A stretch of DNA of 64,000 nucleotides. Origin: Modicisalibacter muralis. Lineage in GTDB: Bacteria > Pseudomonadota > Gammaproteobacteria > Pseudomonadales > Halomonadaceae. Under the pieces are notes generated by a model. That model was given only the letters and a program-made list of their open reading frames with translations, had not been told where the DNA came from and made no database searches. Shown here piece by piece: positions 1 to 8,209 of this stretch. Position numbers and translations under genes: made by a program. Numbering within the stretch: the stretch's first letter is position 1; each line of letters opens with the position of its first letter. The stretch spans positions 62,001 to 126,000 of the forward strand of contig NZ_FNGI01000004.1 in the NCBI RefSeq assembly GCF_900102945.1, written 5' to 3'.

Positions 1-1226
1 CGCAATAGCTCCCGGTGGATAGTCTTTCCCCGCCGCCACTGTTTCAGCTGTAGGGCTCTCAGGCGACGGCGCAACCACTCATCCAGTGATCGCCAGATGC
101 GCGGCGTTTGTGCCAACCTGAAGTATCCCTTCCACCCCAGCAGGTAGCTGCGGAGCTTCTCCACAACCTGCGTAACACTGCGACCGCCTGAGCGTCGGGT
201 CAGTTGCCTGATCCTCCACTTGAACGCCTGTAGCGCCTGTCCCGACACTGCGCGTCGGACTTCACCGCCTCTCGTCTGCCATAAGGCATAGCCGAGAAAC
301 TTGCGACCGAACACGCGAGTTACCGCGCTTTTGGACTCATTGATCTTCAAGCGCAGTCTGTCGTAGCAGCGCCGCAACAGAGCCATCACCCGCTCGCCCG
401 CTTTGTGACTGCGCACGTACACATTGCAGTCATCGGCGTAACGGGCAAAGCGATGCCCTCGGCGTTCCAGTTCCCGATCCACCTCGTCCAGCAGGACGTT
501 GGCCAACAGGGGCGAGAGGGGGCCGCCTTGCGGCGTGCCCTCCACTCGCCGGATGACCACGCCGCCATCCATAATGCCCGCATTCAGGTACGCTCGAACC
601 AGCCGGATAACCCCGGCGTCGTTCACGCGCTTCTTCAGGCGGTCAATCAGGATGTCGTGGTTGACCCGGTCGAAGAATTTCGACAGGTCGACATCCACCA
701 CGACGTGGCAACCCTGCTGGGCGTAGCCTTGTGCCGCCAGTACGGCATCCTGGGCCCGACGGCCCGGACGGAAGCCGTAGCTGTGCTCGCTGAAGGTCGG
801 ATCGATCCGAGGTTGCAGCACTTGCAGCAGTGCTTGTTGAATCAGACGGTCGGTCACGGTGGGAATGCCCAGTTCCCGCTCACTGCCGTCCGATTTCGGG
901 ATGCCCACTCGACGGACCGGCTGTGGCCGATAACGACCTCCCAGCAGCTGTTGCCGGAGATCGGGCCAGGCCCATCGCAGGTATTCGGCTGTCTGGGCAA
1001 TGTCCAGACCGTCGATACCCGCCGCTCCCTTGTTGGCCTTCACGCGCTTCCATGCCCGTTGCATGTTCTCTCGTGCGAACGCCTGCTCCAGCAGGCCTCG
1101 CCCTGCGCCCTCCGGTGCTTGTCGCGGGAGCCTTGTTTCATCACTGGCCACGTCCGGTAAGGCTTCACCTTCCCGTTCCGTAGCCCGCCCCGCTGGCGCG
1201 GGCATCTGATGCCGTACAGTGCTCAT
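1..1226 (-). CDS. ltrA: Group II intron reverse transcriptase/maturase (partial, C-terminus missing)
   Basis: This multifunctional intron protein helps splice the intron RNA and copies it into DNA at the target. About 408 residues are visible and the frame runs off the window without a stop. The start chosen is ATG at 1226. Visible motifs are the RT2/3 region IPTVTDRLIQQALLQVLQP, then YGFRPGRRAQDA, VVDVDLSKFFDRVNHD, the GTPQGGPLSP block near residue 229, and the catalytic YADD at 263-266, followed by FLGYALW. A maturase (X) domain follows, with LRALQLKQW and KTIHREL. All canonical catalytic Asp residues are present, so the protein looks active, but its end is unseen. The neighbours are unrelated heat-shock genes, as expected for a mobile passenger. 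Confidence 0.93.
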   Translation of the reverse strand, partial: MSTVRHQMPAPAGRATEREGEALPDVASDETRLPRQAPEGAGRGLLEQAFARENMQRAWKRVKANKGAAGIDGLDIAQTAEYLRWAWPDLRQQLLGGRYRPQPVRRVGIPKSDGSERELGIPTVTDRLIQQALLQVLQPRIDPTFSEHSYGFRPGRRAQDAVLAAQGYAQQGCHVVVDVDLSKFFDRVNHDILIDRLKKRVNDAGVIRLVRAYLNAGIMDGGVVIRRVEGTPQGGPLSPLLANVLLDEVDRELERRGHRFARYADDCNVYVRSHKAGERVMALLRRCYDRLRLKINESKSAVTRVFGRKFLGYALWQTRGGEVRRAVSGQALQAFKWRIRQLTRRSGGRSVTQVVEKLRSYLLGWKGYFRLAQTPRIWRSLDEWLRRRLRALQLKQWRRGKTIHRELL

Positions 1227-1612
1227 CGACAAGACGTTTGACGCTCCTTCTCGTTCGGCCCTTCGCCCCTAACTGGCAAGCTACTACGGCCTCTGCTGCC
1301 TTCTCGCTCCGTGTGTCCACGTCGCCCTTTCAGGCATAAGGCGAGATCTCCCCGGGTAAGAACACACTCCTTCACCGCACAACCGCCGGATATACGCCAC
1401 GTCGCTTTGGCCACAAGAGCTTCGCGGCTTCTTGCCCGCTCGCCCTGCTCGGCAGCGCCTCGTATCCGATTCTTGTTCATCGGCTCGCGGTTTACGCTCC
1501 ACGCTTCCTCCCCACGGTCGGTCGCCCTTCCGCAGTTGCGCTTCGCTTCGTTCGCTGTGGCCAGCTTACGGGAGGACTTGCACCTCCAGGAGTGCGCCCG
1601 TGCCGGGCGCAC
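1..1612 (-). mobile_element. Group II intron, class C type, 3' end outside the window
   Basis: The intron reads on the minus strand. Its 5' end is the GTGCGCCC motif whose first G pairs with position 1612; this is the typical bacterial group II start. About 385 nt of structured RNA region (domains I-IV, with paired GTGCGCCC/GGGCGCAC right at the start) precede the intron-encoded reverse transcriptase. The six bases just upstream of the intron (1613-1618) are the T-run of a rho-independent terminator, so the element sits directly after a terminator hairpin. That is the known insertion preference of class C introns. Domains V/VI and the 3' splice site lie beyond position 1 and cannot be checked. 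The class is inferred from target site and protein type. Confidence 0.87.
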
Positions 1613-1640
1613 AAAAAAGGCGCCCCCAAGCGGAGGCGCC
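1613..1640 (-). terminator. Rho-independent terminator of the hsp20 operon, target of the intron
   Basis: On the minus strand a GC-rich hairpin (arms GGCGCC at 1635-1640 and 1619-1624, plus flanking C/G pairs) is followed by six T at 1618-1613. It lies 27 nt after the stop of the 1667-2056 gene. The group II intron begins at the very next base. Confidence 0.85.
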
Positions 1641-1666
1641 CCTGCTGACTGCTTCGGCCAGCCGCA

Positions 1667-2056
1667 TCAGGCCGTCTGGACCTCGATACGCCGACGACGA
1701 TGCGACTCGCGCTTGGGCAGGACCAGGTTCAACACACCGTTGCTGATTTCCGCCCTGATGGCATCGGTATCGACTTCGTGACTCAGCGTAAAGCGACGAG
1801 CGAACCGGTTACCCTGGATTTCCGCATACGTCGCGGAAACGCCTTCGGGCATGTCGACCTGAATATCGCCTTCGATACTCAGTATATGCTGGTCCACCTC
1901 GATCCGCAGCGTGTCACGCGTCACCCCTGGCATGTCGGCGATGACATGCAACGCCTCATCTTCTTCGAAGATATCCACCGCAGGCAGCAGAGTGCGCTCC
2001 TGGGTGCTGCGCGTCTCTACGTCCCGCGATGTTTCCTGTCTGGTGATATCATTCAT
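1667..2056 (-). CDS. Hsp20 family small heat-shock protein (second of a tandem pair)
   Basis: An ATP-independent holdase chaperone that binds unfolding proteins in the cytoplasm. The 129-residue protein has an alpha-crystallin domain from about residue 25 to 120, with the hallmark GVLNLVLPKRE near the end. The C-terminal tail contains an I-x-V type contact motif (RIEV) used for oligomer assembly. The N-terminal arm is short. It follows the other Hsp20 gene (2099-2572) by 42 nt, with a strong AGGAGG-type ribosome site, so the two are very probably one heat-inducible unit ending at the terminator at 1613-1640. IbpA-like function is likely, but the exact subfamily is not assigned. Confidence 0.93.
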   Translation of the reverse strand: MNDITRQETSRDVETRSTQERTLLPAVDIFEEDEALHVIADMPGVTRDTLRIEVDQHILSIEGDIQVDMPEGVSATYAEIQGNRFARRFTLSHEVDTDAIRAEISNGVLNLVLPKRESHRRRRIEVQTA

Positions 2057-2098
2057 GACTCAACACCTCCTTTGGTCTCAAGTCGTCTCAGGTCTTGC

Positions 2099-2572
2099 TC
2101 AGGCAGCCTTGATCTCGACCCGCCGCGGCTTTACCTCTTCGCGCTTGGGCAAGCGGATCTCGACCAGGCCATCATGAGCGCGTGCCTCGGCACGCTCGGT
2201 ATCCACACCCTCAGGCAGTGTAATCGAGCGTGCGAACTCGCCCGCGAAGCGCTCCTGGCGATAGTAGGGGCGCTGCTTGTGCTGCTCGCCCTGCTGCTGC
2301 TCGCCCTCAAGCGACGCTGCTCCACGCCTACCAAGTAGTGTTAACACATCATCCTGTATGCTTACCTCGAGTTCTTCCGCCGTCAGCCCGGGAGCAAATA
2401 CGTAGACGAAGACCGTATCGTCCGTGCGTCCCACATTGAGCATTGGGAAGGCGCCCCGCGGCATCGAGCGAATATCCGCGGTAGCGCGCGGAAAGAACTC
2501 ATTCAGCGCCTGACTGAACCAGTCAAGTTCCGATGATTTCGGCGTCTCGAAACGCCAGAGATCTCCGAACAT
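2099..2572 (-). CDS. Hsp20 family small heat-shock protein (first of a tandem pair)
   Basis: This 157-residue small heat-shock chaperone has an aromatic N-terminal arm (MFGDLWRFE...WFSQALNEFF), an alpha-crystallin domain from about residue 45 to 145 and the GLVEIRLPKRE hallmark. It ends in a VEI contact motif. A Gln/Glu-rich insert (EGEQQQGEQHKQ) sits in the middle loop and is a little unusual. The start ATG at 2572 has AAGGAGGTG 8 nt upstream. Together with the downstream 129-residue paralogue it resembles IbpA/IbpB-style pairs that co-assemble. A sigma32-like promoter lies about 92-119 nt upstream of the start. Confidence 0.94.
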   Translation of the reverse strand: MFGDLWRFETPKSSELDWFSQALNEFFPRATADIRSMPRGAFPMLNVGRTDDTVFVYVFAPGLTAEELEVSIQDDVLTLLGRRGAASLEGEQQQGEQHKQRPYYRQERFAGEFARSITLPEGVDTERAEARAHDGLVEIRLPKREEVKPRRVEIKAA

Positions 2573-2663
2573 GGTCGAACACCTCCTTCTTCATTCATCA
2601 ACTTCTCGTTGGCCTCAATACCCTTCGCGAGCCAGTGTCAGATTGGTGTCTCGCTATTTCCGA

Positions 2664-2691
2664 ACATAGGTGCCGCCGAAAAAATTTCAAG
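2664..2691 (-). promoter_or_regulatory. Putative sigma32 heat-shock promoter for the hsp20 pair
   Basis: On the minus strand CTTGAAA (2691-2685) is followed after 13 nt by ACCTATGT (2671-2664). The sigma32 consensus is CTTGAAA, 13-17 nt, CCCCATNT: the -35 is perfect and the -10 matches at five of its seven fixed positions. It lies in the gap between the ntrC stop and the first hsp20 gene. Confidence 0.65.
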
Positions 2692-2736
2692 GCCTGCTTC
2701 AGGGATGGATATTCTCATTTCGTCAGGACCAGAAAC

Positions 2737-4146
2737 TCACTCTTCCGTCAGCGCCGGCAACAGCACTTTAAGCTTTCGGGTCAGTGTGTTACGCCCCCAT
2801 CCGAGCAGTTCGGCGGCTTCGCCCTTGCGCCCACCCGTGTGCTTGAGCGCGGTCTCGATCAGGATACGTTCGAAATCCGGCATCGCCTCCTCGATCAGGT
2901 GGGTGTGGCCGGCGGCCAGCGCACGGTCGGCCCATTCACGAAAGGCGCCGCGCCAATCGCCGCTGGCGGCATCGCTGCCCTCGATATCGCGCAGCTCCGG
3001 CGGCAGATCGTCGATCAGCACCTCGCGCCCCGAGGCCATCACCGTCAGCCAGCGGCAGGTATTCTCGAGTTGGCGCACATTGCCCGGCCACGCCAACCGG
3101 GTCAGGTGCTGTTCGGCCTCGCGAGTCAGCACCTTGGTTTCGGTGGCGAGTTCGCGGGCCGCTTCGGCGAGAAAGTGCTGGGCCAGGCGGGGAATGTCCT
3201 CGCGGCGTTCGGCCAGGCGCGGCAGATGTACGCGAATCACATTCAGGCGGTGGAACAGGTCTTCGCGAAAGCGCCCATCGTCGACCAGCGCCTCGAGGTG
3301 CTGGTGGGTGGCGGCGATGATGCGCACGTCGACCCTGACCGGGGTGTGGCCGCCGACGCGGTAGAACTCGCCATCGGCGAGCACGCGCAGCAGGCGGGTC
3401 TGGGTGTCGGGCGGCATGTCGCCTATTTCATCGAGAAACAGCGTGCCGCCGTCGGCCTGCTCGAAGCGCCCACGCCGCTGCGCGGTGGCGCCGGTAAAGG
3501 CGCCCTTCTCGTGACCGAACAGTTCGGACTCCATCAGGTCCTTGGGGATCGCCGCCATGTTCAGGGCGATGAACGGCTGTGCCTGGCGCGGGCTGTGCTG
3601 ATGCAGCGCCTGGGCCACGCGCTCCTTGCCGGTGCCCGACTCGCCGTTGATCAACACGGTGATATGCGATTGCGACAAGCGCCCGATGGCGCGGAACACC
3701 TCCTGCATGGCCGGTGCCTCGCCGATGATTTCCGCCGTCAGCCCTTCGGGGGCTACCGCCGGCGCCTTGCGCTCGCGGGCATGCGCCACGGCGCGACGCA
3801 CCAGCGCCAGGGCTTCGTCGACATCGAACGGCTTGGGCAGGTACTCGAAGGCACCACCCTGATAGGACGCCACCGCGCTGTCGAGATCGGAGTGCGCGGT
3901 CATCACGATCACCGGCAGATCGGGATGCGTCTCGCGAATTTTCGCCAGCAGATCGAGGCCATCCAGCCCCGGCATGCGAATATCGGTGAGCAGCACGTCG
4001 GGCGGCTGGCGCAACAGGCTTTCCAGTGCGCCGTCGGCGCGCTCGAAGCTTGCCACCTCGAGATCCGGCTGAGCGAGGGCGCGTTCCAGTACCCAGCGAA
4101 TGGCGCGGTCGTCATCGACGACGACGATGCGAGCGGTATCGGTCAT
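2737..4146 (-). CDS. glnG: Nitrogen regulation response regulator NtrC
   Basis: A sigma54-dependent enhancer-binding activator that switches on glnA and nitrogen scavenging genes when phosphorylated by NtrB. The 469 residues match the family's usual length. They comprise a receiver domain with the phospho-acceptor Asp55 in TDIRMPG, an AAA+ domain with Walker A GESGTGKE, the sigma54-contact loop GAFTGA and Walker [10 protein letters not shown], and a Fis-type helix-turn-helix at the C-terminus ([22 protein letters not shown]). A longer reading exists from 4275, but [13 protein letters not shown] at 4146 is the canonical start. Its ATG overlaps the ntrB stop as ATGA, implying translational coupling. 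Confidence 0.97.
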   Translation of the reverse strand: MTDTARIVVVDDDRAIRWVLERALAQPDLEVASFERADGALESLLRQPPDVLLTDIRMPGLDGLDLLAKIRETHPDLPVIVMTAHSDLDSAVASYQGGAFEYLPKPFDVDEALALVRRAVAHARERKAPAVAPEGLTAEIIGEAPAMQEVFRAIGRLSQSHITVLINGESGTGKERVAQALHQHSPRQAQPFIALNMAAIPKDLMESELFGHEKGAFTGATAQRRGRFEQADGGTLFLDEIGDMPPDTQTRLLRVLADGEFYRVGGHTPVRVDVRIIAATHQHLEALVDDGRFREDLFHRLNVIRVHLPRLAERREDIPRLAQHFLAEAARELATETKVLTREAEQHLTRLAWPGNVRQLENTCRWLTVMASGREVLIDDLPPELRDIEGSDAASGDWRGAFREWADRALAAGHTHLIEEAMPDFERILIETALKHTGGRKGEAAELLGWGRNTLTRKLKVLLPALTEE

Positions 4147-5270
4147 AGGGCCTCCGGCGGGTTTTTGGAAAGCGCCTCCAGCGGATTGATAGGGGGTGCC
4201 TCCGGCGGGTTGAGAGAGGATGCCCCCAGCGGAATCAACAAGCGAAATTCGCAGGACCCCGGCTGCGAGTCGCATTCGATCAAACCGTGATGCTGGTGCA
4301 GCACCGACTGGGCGATGGACAGCCCCAGGCCGCTGCCCTCGGCGCGCCCGGAAACCATCGGGTAGAACAGCGTCTCGCGAAGCCGCGCGGGAATGCCGGG
4401 ACCGTTGTCGATGATCGCCACCTCGCAGACCAGCCGATGGCGCTCGGCGCCGAGGGTGAACTGGCGCCGCGAGCGGGTCCGCAGCAGCAATCGCGGCGCC
4501 TCACTGGCGTTCTCTTCCATGGCTTGCACGGCGTTGCGCGCAACATTCAGCGTGGCCTGGATCAACTGCGCTTCGTCGCCATTGATCTCGGGCAGGCTGG
4601 GATCGTAGTCGCGCACGTAGGCGATGCGCGGGTGCTCGGCCTCGAGCAGCGCGCGGACCCGCTCGAGCACCTTGTGGATATTCAGCGGCGTGTGGCGAAT
4701 CGGCCGGTTGGGGCCGAGCATGCGATCGACCAGATCGCGCAGGCGGTCGGCCTCCTCAACGATCACGCGGGTATATTCGGCGAGTTGTGGGTCCGGCAGA
4801 TCGCGCTCGAGCAGTTGCGCCGCGCCACGGATGCCGCCCAGCGGATTCTTGATCTCGTGGGCCAGCCCGCGCGACAGCACCTTGATGCTCTCCTGGCGCG
4901 CGATCAACGCCTCTTCGCGCGAGATGCGCAGCAGCCGGTCGCGTGGCTCGATCTCCAGCAGCAGCTCGTCCCCGGATAGCGGCGTGACAGTGAAATCGAC
5001 AGTGATCGCCTCGCCGGCCGCCAGGACCAGCACCGCCTCGCGCTGGGTGAAGGGGTGAAATTCGTCACGCGCCTTGGCCAACACCGCCGCGACCGCGCCG
5101 TTCTCGCCCTCCAGGCTATCGAGGCGCGCGCCATGCACGCGCGCGTGACTCACCGCCAGCAGCGCCTCCGCCGCCGGGTTCATCCAGCGCACGCGCAGCG
5201 CACCATCCAACGTCACCACCGCCGTGGTCAGATGTTCCAGCAAGCGTTGGTACAGGGTTCTATCCGACAT
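4143..5270 (-). CDS. glnL: Nitrogen regulation sensor histidine kinase NtrB
   Basis: A cytoplasmic two-component kinase/phosphatase that controls NtrC in response to PII protein and nitrogen status. The 375 residues have an N-terminal PAS domain (about 10-110), a DHp helix with phospho-His138 in GLAHEIKNPLGG, an N box (NVARNAVQAM), and G boxes DNGPGIP and GSGLGLSIAQS. ATG at 5270 was preferred over 5336 because it gives the usual MSDRTLYQRL beginning. The last roughly 25 residues are an unusual low-complexity tail with three imperfect N-P-P/L-E-A units that lies outside the kinase fold. An NtrC box 131-147 nt upstream suggests autoregulation. Confidence 0.96.
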   Translation of the reverse strand: MSDRTLYQRLLEHLTTAVVTLDGALRVRWMNPAAEALLAVSHARVHGARLDSLEGENGAVAAVLAKARDEFHPFTQREAVLVLAAGEAITVDFTVTPLSGDELLLEIEPRDRLLRISREEALIARQESIKVLSRGLAHEIKNPLGGIRGAAQLLERDLPDPQLAEYTRVIVEEADRLRDLVDRMLGPNRPIRHTPLNIHKVLERVRALLEAEHPRIAYVRDYDPSLPEINGDEAQLIQATLNVARNAVQAMEENASEAPRLLLRTRSRRQFTLGAERHRLVCEVAIIDNGPGIPARLRETLFYPMVSGRAEGSGLGLSIAQSVLHQHHGLIECDSQPGSCEFRLLIPLGASSLNPPEAPPINPLEALSKNPPEAL

Positions 5271-5400
5271 GCGGGCTCCCATTGCACGGCAACTGTAAGA
5301 AGCTTTCATAAAGAGTTCTTGTAAATGGCACTGCAAGAAGCGCGCCAGGCAAGCTGGACGCGTGGCTGAAGGGTTGCGGCATGAAGATGGCTATTTGCAT

Positions 5401-5417
5401 TGCACCATTATGGTGCA
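5401..5417. promoter_or_regulatory. NtrC binding site upstream of glnLG
   Basis: The palindrome TGCACCATTATGGTGCA has arms TGCACCA/TGGTGCA and matches the NtrC consensus (GCACC-N5-GGTGC) perfectly. It lies between the DUF4124 gene and ntrB. It could repress or activate glnLG, as in enteric glnL regulation. Confidence 0.85.
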
Positions 5418-5474
5418 TAACGGCGACAAGCGCTGCACTATTGAGCGTTCAGTGGGCGTGAAAAAAGGAGCGTA

Positions 5475-6092
5475 TCAATTATCGGTGCGGCTCGGCGGCA
5501 GGCCCGCCGGATTGTTAGGGTTGGCAGGCAGATTGACGCTGGCGCGCTGCACGTAAAGCGTGATCGGCGCGCTGCGATGGCGCACATTGCCACTGGCGTC
5601 GAGCAGCTCCGCCCGGAGCCGGTGCTCGCCACGATCCAGGTTGGTGAGCATGAATGCCTTGGTATGCATTGCCGACTGACTGATCTCACCATCGAGCAGC
5701 AATCGCACGCGGTGGTCATCGCGCAGATCGGGATCAATCTCGAGCTCGACCTGGACGTTGCCGGCGACCCCAGTGGGCAGGGTCTGTTCGTCCTGCGGCG
5801 AGACGATACGGAAGGTCGAATAAGGCATGAACGGGCCCGAGACGGCACCGGCACTGTCGCCTGACGCTGCATCGTCGGCTGCCTCGTCACTATCCGCCGG
5901 AATGCTGGAAAGTGGCTCGGGCGATGGCACCACCGTCAACGGCTCGAGTTCGATACGCTCGCTGTTTTCGATGGGCTTGTCGGTAAAGATGACGTTGCCT
6001 TGGGCATCGACGCTGCGATAAACGCTGGCGGCCTGCAGGCCGGCCAAGGGCAGGCAAAGGCCCAGCATCAAACACATCGAACGAATCGGCAT
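5475..6092 (-). CDS. DUF4124 domain-containing exported protein
   Basis: The 205-residue protein has an N-terminal signal peptide (MPIRSMCLMLGLCLPLAGLQA). A DUF4124 segment follows at about residues 22-50 (SVYRSVDAQGNVIFTDKP). Then come an acidic Ser/Asp/Ala-rich linker (about 55-85) and a C-terminal beta-sandwich-like region (FRIVSPQDEQTLPTG...LDGEISQ...LTNLDRGEHRLRAELLDASG) of a type seen in extracellular Ig-like domains. It lies between glnA and glnLG, a position where this family is commonly found in Pseudomonas and relatives. Its molecular function is unknown. Envelope location follows from the signal peptide. Confidence 0.88.
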   Translation of the reverse strand: MPIRSMCLMLGLCLPLAGLQAASVYRSVDAQGNVIFTDKPIENSERIELEPLTVVPSPEPLSSIPADSDEAADDAASGDSAGAVSGPFMPYSTFRIVSPQDEQTLPTGVAGNVQVELEIDPDLRDDHRVRLLLDGEISQSAMHTKAFMLTNLDRGEHRLRAELLDASGNVRHRSAPITLYVQRASVNLPANPNNPAGLPPSRTDN

Positions 6093-6139
6093 TACGCATT
6101 CCTCAAGAGATCCCGCAACGGTAGCTCAAGTGTAACGCA

Positions 6140-6163
6140 AAAAAGAAGCCCGCCATGGCGGGC
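6140..6163 (-). terminator. Terminator of glnA
   Basis: The perfect palindrome GCCCGCCATGGCGGGC (6148-6163) is followed on the minus strand by TTCTTTTTT. It is placed about 70 nt after the glnA stop, so glnA can be expressed apart from the genes downstream of it. Confidence 0.85.
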
Positions 6164-6232
6164 TCCCGATGCACTTTCAACTCGAACGGCGAGGCGAACG
6201 CTCACTCGACGATTCGCCGTCGACGACGTCTC

Positions 6233-7639
6233 TTAGCAACTGTAGTACATATCGAACTCGACCGGGTGCGTGGCCATGCGCAGCCGATCGACATCCTCGG
6301 ACAGCAGCTCGATGTAGGCATCGAGCATGTCGTCGGTGAACACGCCGCCCTCGGTGAGGAAGGCACGATCCTGATCCAGCGCTTCCAATGCCTGGTCGAG
6401 ACTATTGGCCACGGTGGGCACCGACTTGCCCTCTTCCGGCGGCAGGTCGTAGAGGTTCTTGTCCATCGCGTCGCCGGGGTGGAGCTTGTTCTTGATGCCG
6501 TCGATACCGGCCATCAGCATCGCCGCGAAGGCCAGGTATGGGTTGGCGGTCGGGTCGGGGAAACGCGTTTCGACACGCTTGCCCTTGGGGCTGGCGGTGT
6601 ACGGAATGCGCAGCGATGCACTACGGTTGCGAGCGGAGTAAGCCAACATCACCGGCGCCTCGAAGCCCGGCACCAAACGCTTGTAGGAGTTGGTCGAGGG
6701 ATTGGTGAAGGCGTTCAGGGCGCGAGCGTGCTTGATGATTCCGCCGATGTAGTACAACGCGGTCTCGGACAACCCGGCGTATTCGTCGCCGGCGAACATG
6801 TTCTCGCCGTCCTTCCAGAACGACTGATGGACGTGCATACCGGAGCCATTGTCACCGACCAGCGGCTTGGGCATGAAGGTAGCGGTCTTGCCGTAGGCGT
6901 GCGCGACGTTGTGGATGACGTACTTCATCTCCTGAACTTCGTCGGCCTTCTTGACCAGGGTATTGAACTTGACGCCGATTTCGTTCTGGCCGGCGTTGGA
7001 TACCTCATGGTGATGCACTTCCACCGACTGGCCGATCGCTTCCAGAGTGTTGCACATGGCGCCGCGAATATCGTGGAACGAATCCACCGGCGGCACCGGG
7101 AAGTAGCCGCCCTTGACCCGTGGACGGTGGCCCAGATTACCGCCCTCCACCGCGCGGTCGGTCGACCAGGCGCCCTCTTCCGAGGAGATCTTGTACATCG
7201 CCCCTTCGATATCGGCCTTCCAGTGAACCTCATCGAAGATGAAGAACTCCGGCTCCGGGCCAAAAAACGCCGTGTCGCCCATTCCAGTGCTGGCCAGATA
7301 GGCCTCGGCGCGCTTGGCGATGGAGCGAGGATCGCGCTCGTAGCCCTGCATGGTAGCCGGCTCGATGATGTCGCAGCGCAGTACCAGCGTGGCGTCCTCG
7401 GTGAACGGATCGAGGAAGGCGGTGCCATCCTCGGGGCGCAGGATCATGTCGGATTCGTTGATACCCTTCCAGCCGGAGATGGAGGAACCGTCGAACATCT
7501 GACCGTTTTCGAAAAATTCTTCATCGACGGCGTGGCTCGGAATCGTAACGTGCTGCTCCTTGCCCTTGGTATCGGTGAAGCGCAGGTCGATCCACTTGAC
7601 GTCGTGTTCTTCGATCAGAGCGAGCGTCTTCTCAGACAT
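6233..7639 (-). CDS. glnA: Type I glutamine synthetase
   Basis: Makes glutamine from glutamate, ammonia and ATP, the main entry of nitrogen under limitation. It works as a cytoplasmic dodecamer. The 468 residues have the beta-grasp N-domain (residues 1-100, [10 protein letters not shown]) and a catalytic domain with [11 protein letters not shown], the NAGQNEIG and [12 protein letters not shown] motifs and the ATP loop [11 protein letters not shown]. The regulatory adenylylation Tyr397 is present in NLYDLPPEE, so this is a GlnE-controlled enzyme. ATG at 7639 ([16 protein letters not shown]) was chosen over 7756. The terminal residue is Cys instead of the frequent Val or Leu, probably harmless. 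Transcription is from a sigma54 promoter with NtrC sites. Confidence 0.98.
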   Translation of the reverse strand: MSEKTLALIEEHDVKWIDLRFTDTKGKEQHVTIPSHAVDEEFFENGQMFDGSSISGWKGINESDMILRPEDGTAFLDPFTEDATLVLRCDIIEPATMQGYERDPRSIAKRAEAYLASTGMGDTAFFGPEPEFFIFDEVHWKADIEGAMYKISSEEGAWSTDRAVEGGNLGHRPRVKGGYFPVPPVDSFHDIRGAMCNTLEAIGQSVEVHHHEVSNAGQNEIGVKFNTLVKKADEVQEMKYVIHNVAHAYGKTATFMPKPLVGDNGSGMHVHQSFWKDGENMFAGDEYAGLSETALYYIGGIIKHARALNAFTNPSTNSYKRLVPGFEAPVMLAYSARNRSASLRIPYTASPKGKRVETRFPDPTANPYLAFAAMLMAGIDGIKNKLHPGDAMDKNLYDLPPEEGKSVPTVANSLDQALEALDQDRAFLTEGGVFTDDMLDAYIELLSEDVDRLRMATHPVEFDMYYSC

Positions 7640-7749
7640 ATGTCCTCCACTAATGAGCCCGAAGCTCGGGTCTATGGCTTCATAACTAGCGTCGTTGTAG
7701 CACGCTGGGCCTATTGTTGCCCATGCCTTGCCTGTCCTGACGAAGTTAA

Positions 7750-7766
7750 AGCACAAGCCATGCCAA
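7750..7766 (-). promoter_or_regulatory. Sigma54 (-24/-12) promoter of glnA
   Basis: On the minus strand TTGGCATGGCTTGTGCT shows the invariant GG-N10-GC spacing and matches the sigma54 consensus at nearly every position (C to T at one, T to G at one). It sits 111 nt upstream of the glnA start codon. Confidence 0.85.
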
Positions 7767-7895
7767 ATTGGGAAACAAGAAAGACTAAGGGTATTATCCT
7801 ATTGATTTTTATCTCTAAAATTTGCCATTTACGAACATGCCGTCAGCATGGCCGATACCACAACGCGCATCATCGTGGTGCATCCAACGCCATCT

Positions 7896-7941
7896 GCACC
7901 ATTGCGGCGCGTAACGGCCACCCATCGCACCATTTGGGTGC
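7896..7941. promoter_or_regulatory. Tandem NtrC enhancer sites of glnA
   Basis: GCACCATTTGGGTGC (7927-7941) fits GCACC-N5-GGTGC exactly, and GCACCATTGCGGCGC (7896-7910) has one mismatch in the second arm. Their centres are 31 bp apart, about three helical turns, as at enteric glnA enhancers. A further half-site GGTGCA lies at 7877-7882. The pair stands roughly 140-190 bp upstream of the -12 element. Confidence 0.75.
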
Positions 7942-8209
7942 AATCCAAATTCCGTGTTTTCCGACATGACCGCACTCAGCCCTTTATCATGCGGAAAAAC
8001 CATCCAATATTTCGCAAAAATCAGCCCTATTGTGTATTGATACCTTTTGATACTTACAGCTACTCTTCATTACATAATAAAAAGCACACATCCAGGGAAT
8101 AGAACACAGGATTCAATCAGGCGCGTAAGCGCCAGGGACTTCGTGAACGCGGCTGCCACGCCAGCGCGTCACGGTACCGGCAATTACCGGATTCGAGTCG
8201 CCATTATTC
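7942..8209. other. Intergenic stretch between glnA control region and the glycosyltransferase-like gene
   Basis: This is an A+T-richer 268-bp stretch completing the 570-bp gap between divergent genes. It presumably holds the promoter of the rightward gene at 8210. A small GC hairpin (GGCGCGTAAGCGCC, 8119-8132) has no T-run. No ORF, RNA gene or clear promoter was recognised. Confidence 0.5.

Noticed and set aside
1223-1612. A 129-codon leftward ORF inside the 5' part of the group II intron
   Set aside because: It lies wholly in the structured RNA region, its composition is Arg/Ser-rich and frame-shadow like, and it ends at the intron reverse transcriptase start. The intron needs no such protein.
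4147-4275. N-terminally extended NtrC starting at 4275
   Set aside because: The extra 43 residues translate the ntrB repeat tail in another frame. The canonical start at 4146 overlaps the ntrB stop as ATGA.
6155-7969. 604-codon ORF antisense to glnA
   Set aside because: glnA is certain on the other strand. The antisense reading is His/Gly/Arg-rich with no family motif, as expected from codon bias in high-GC DNA.
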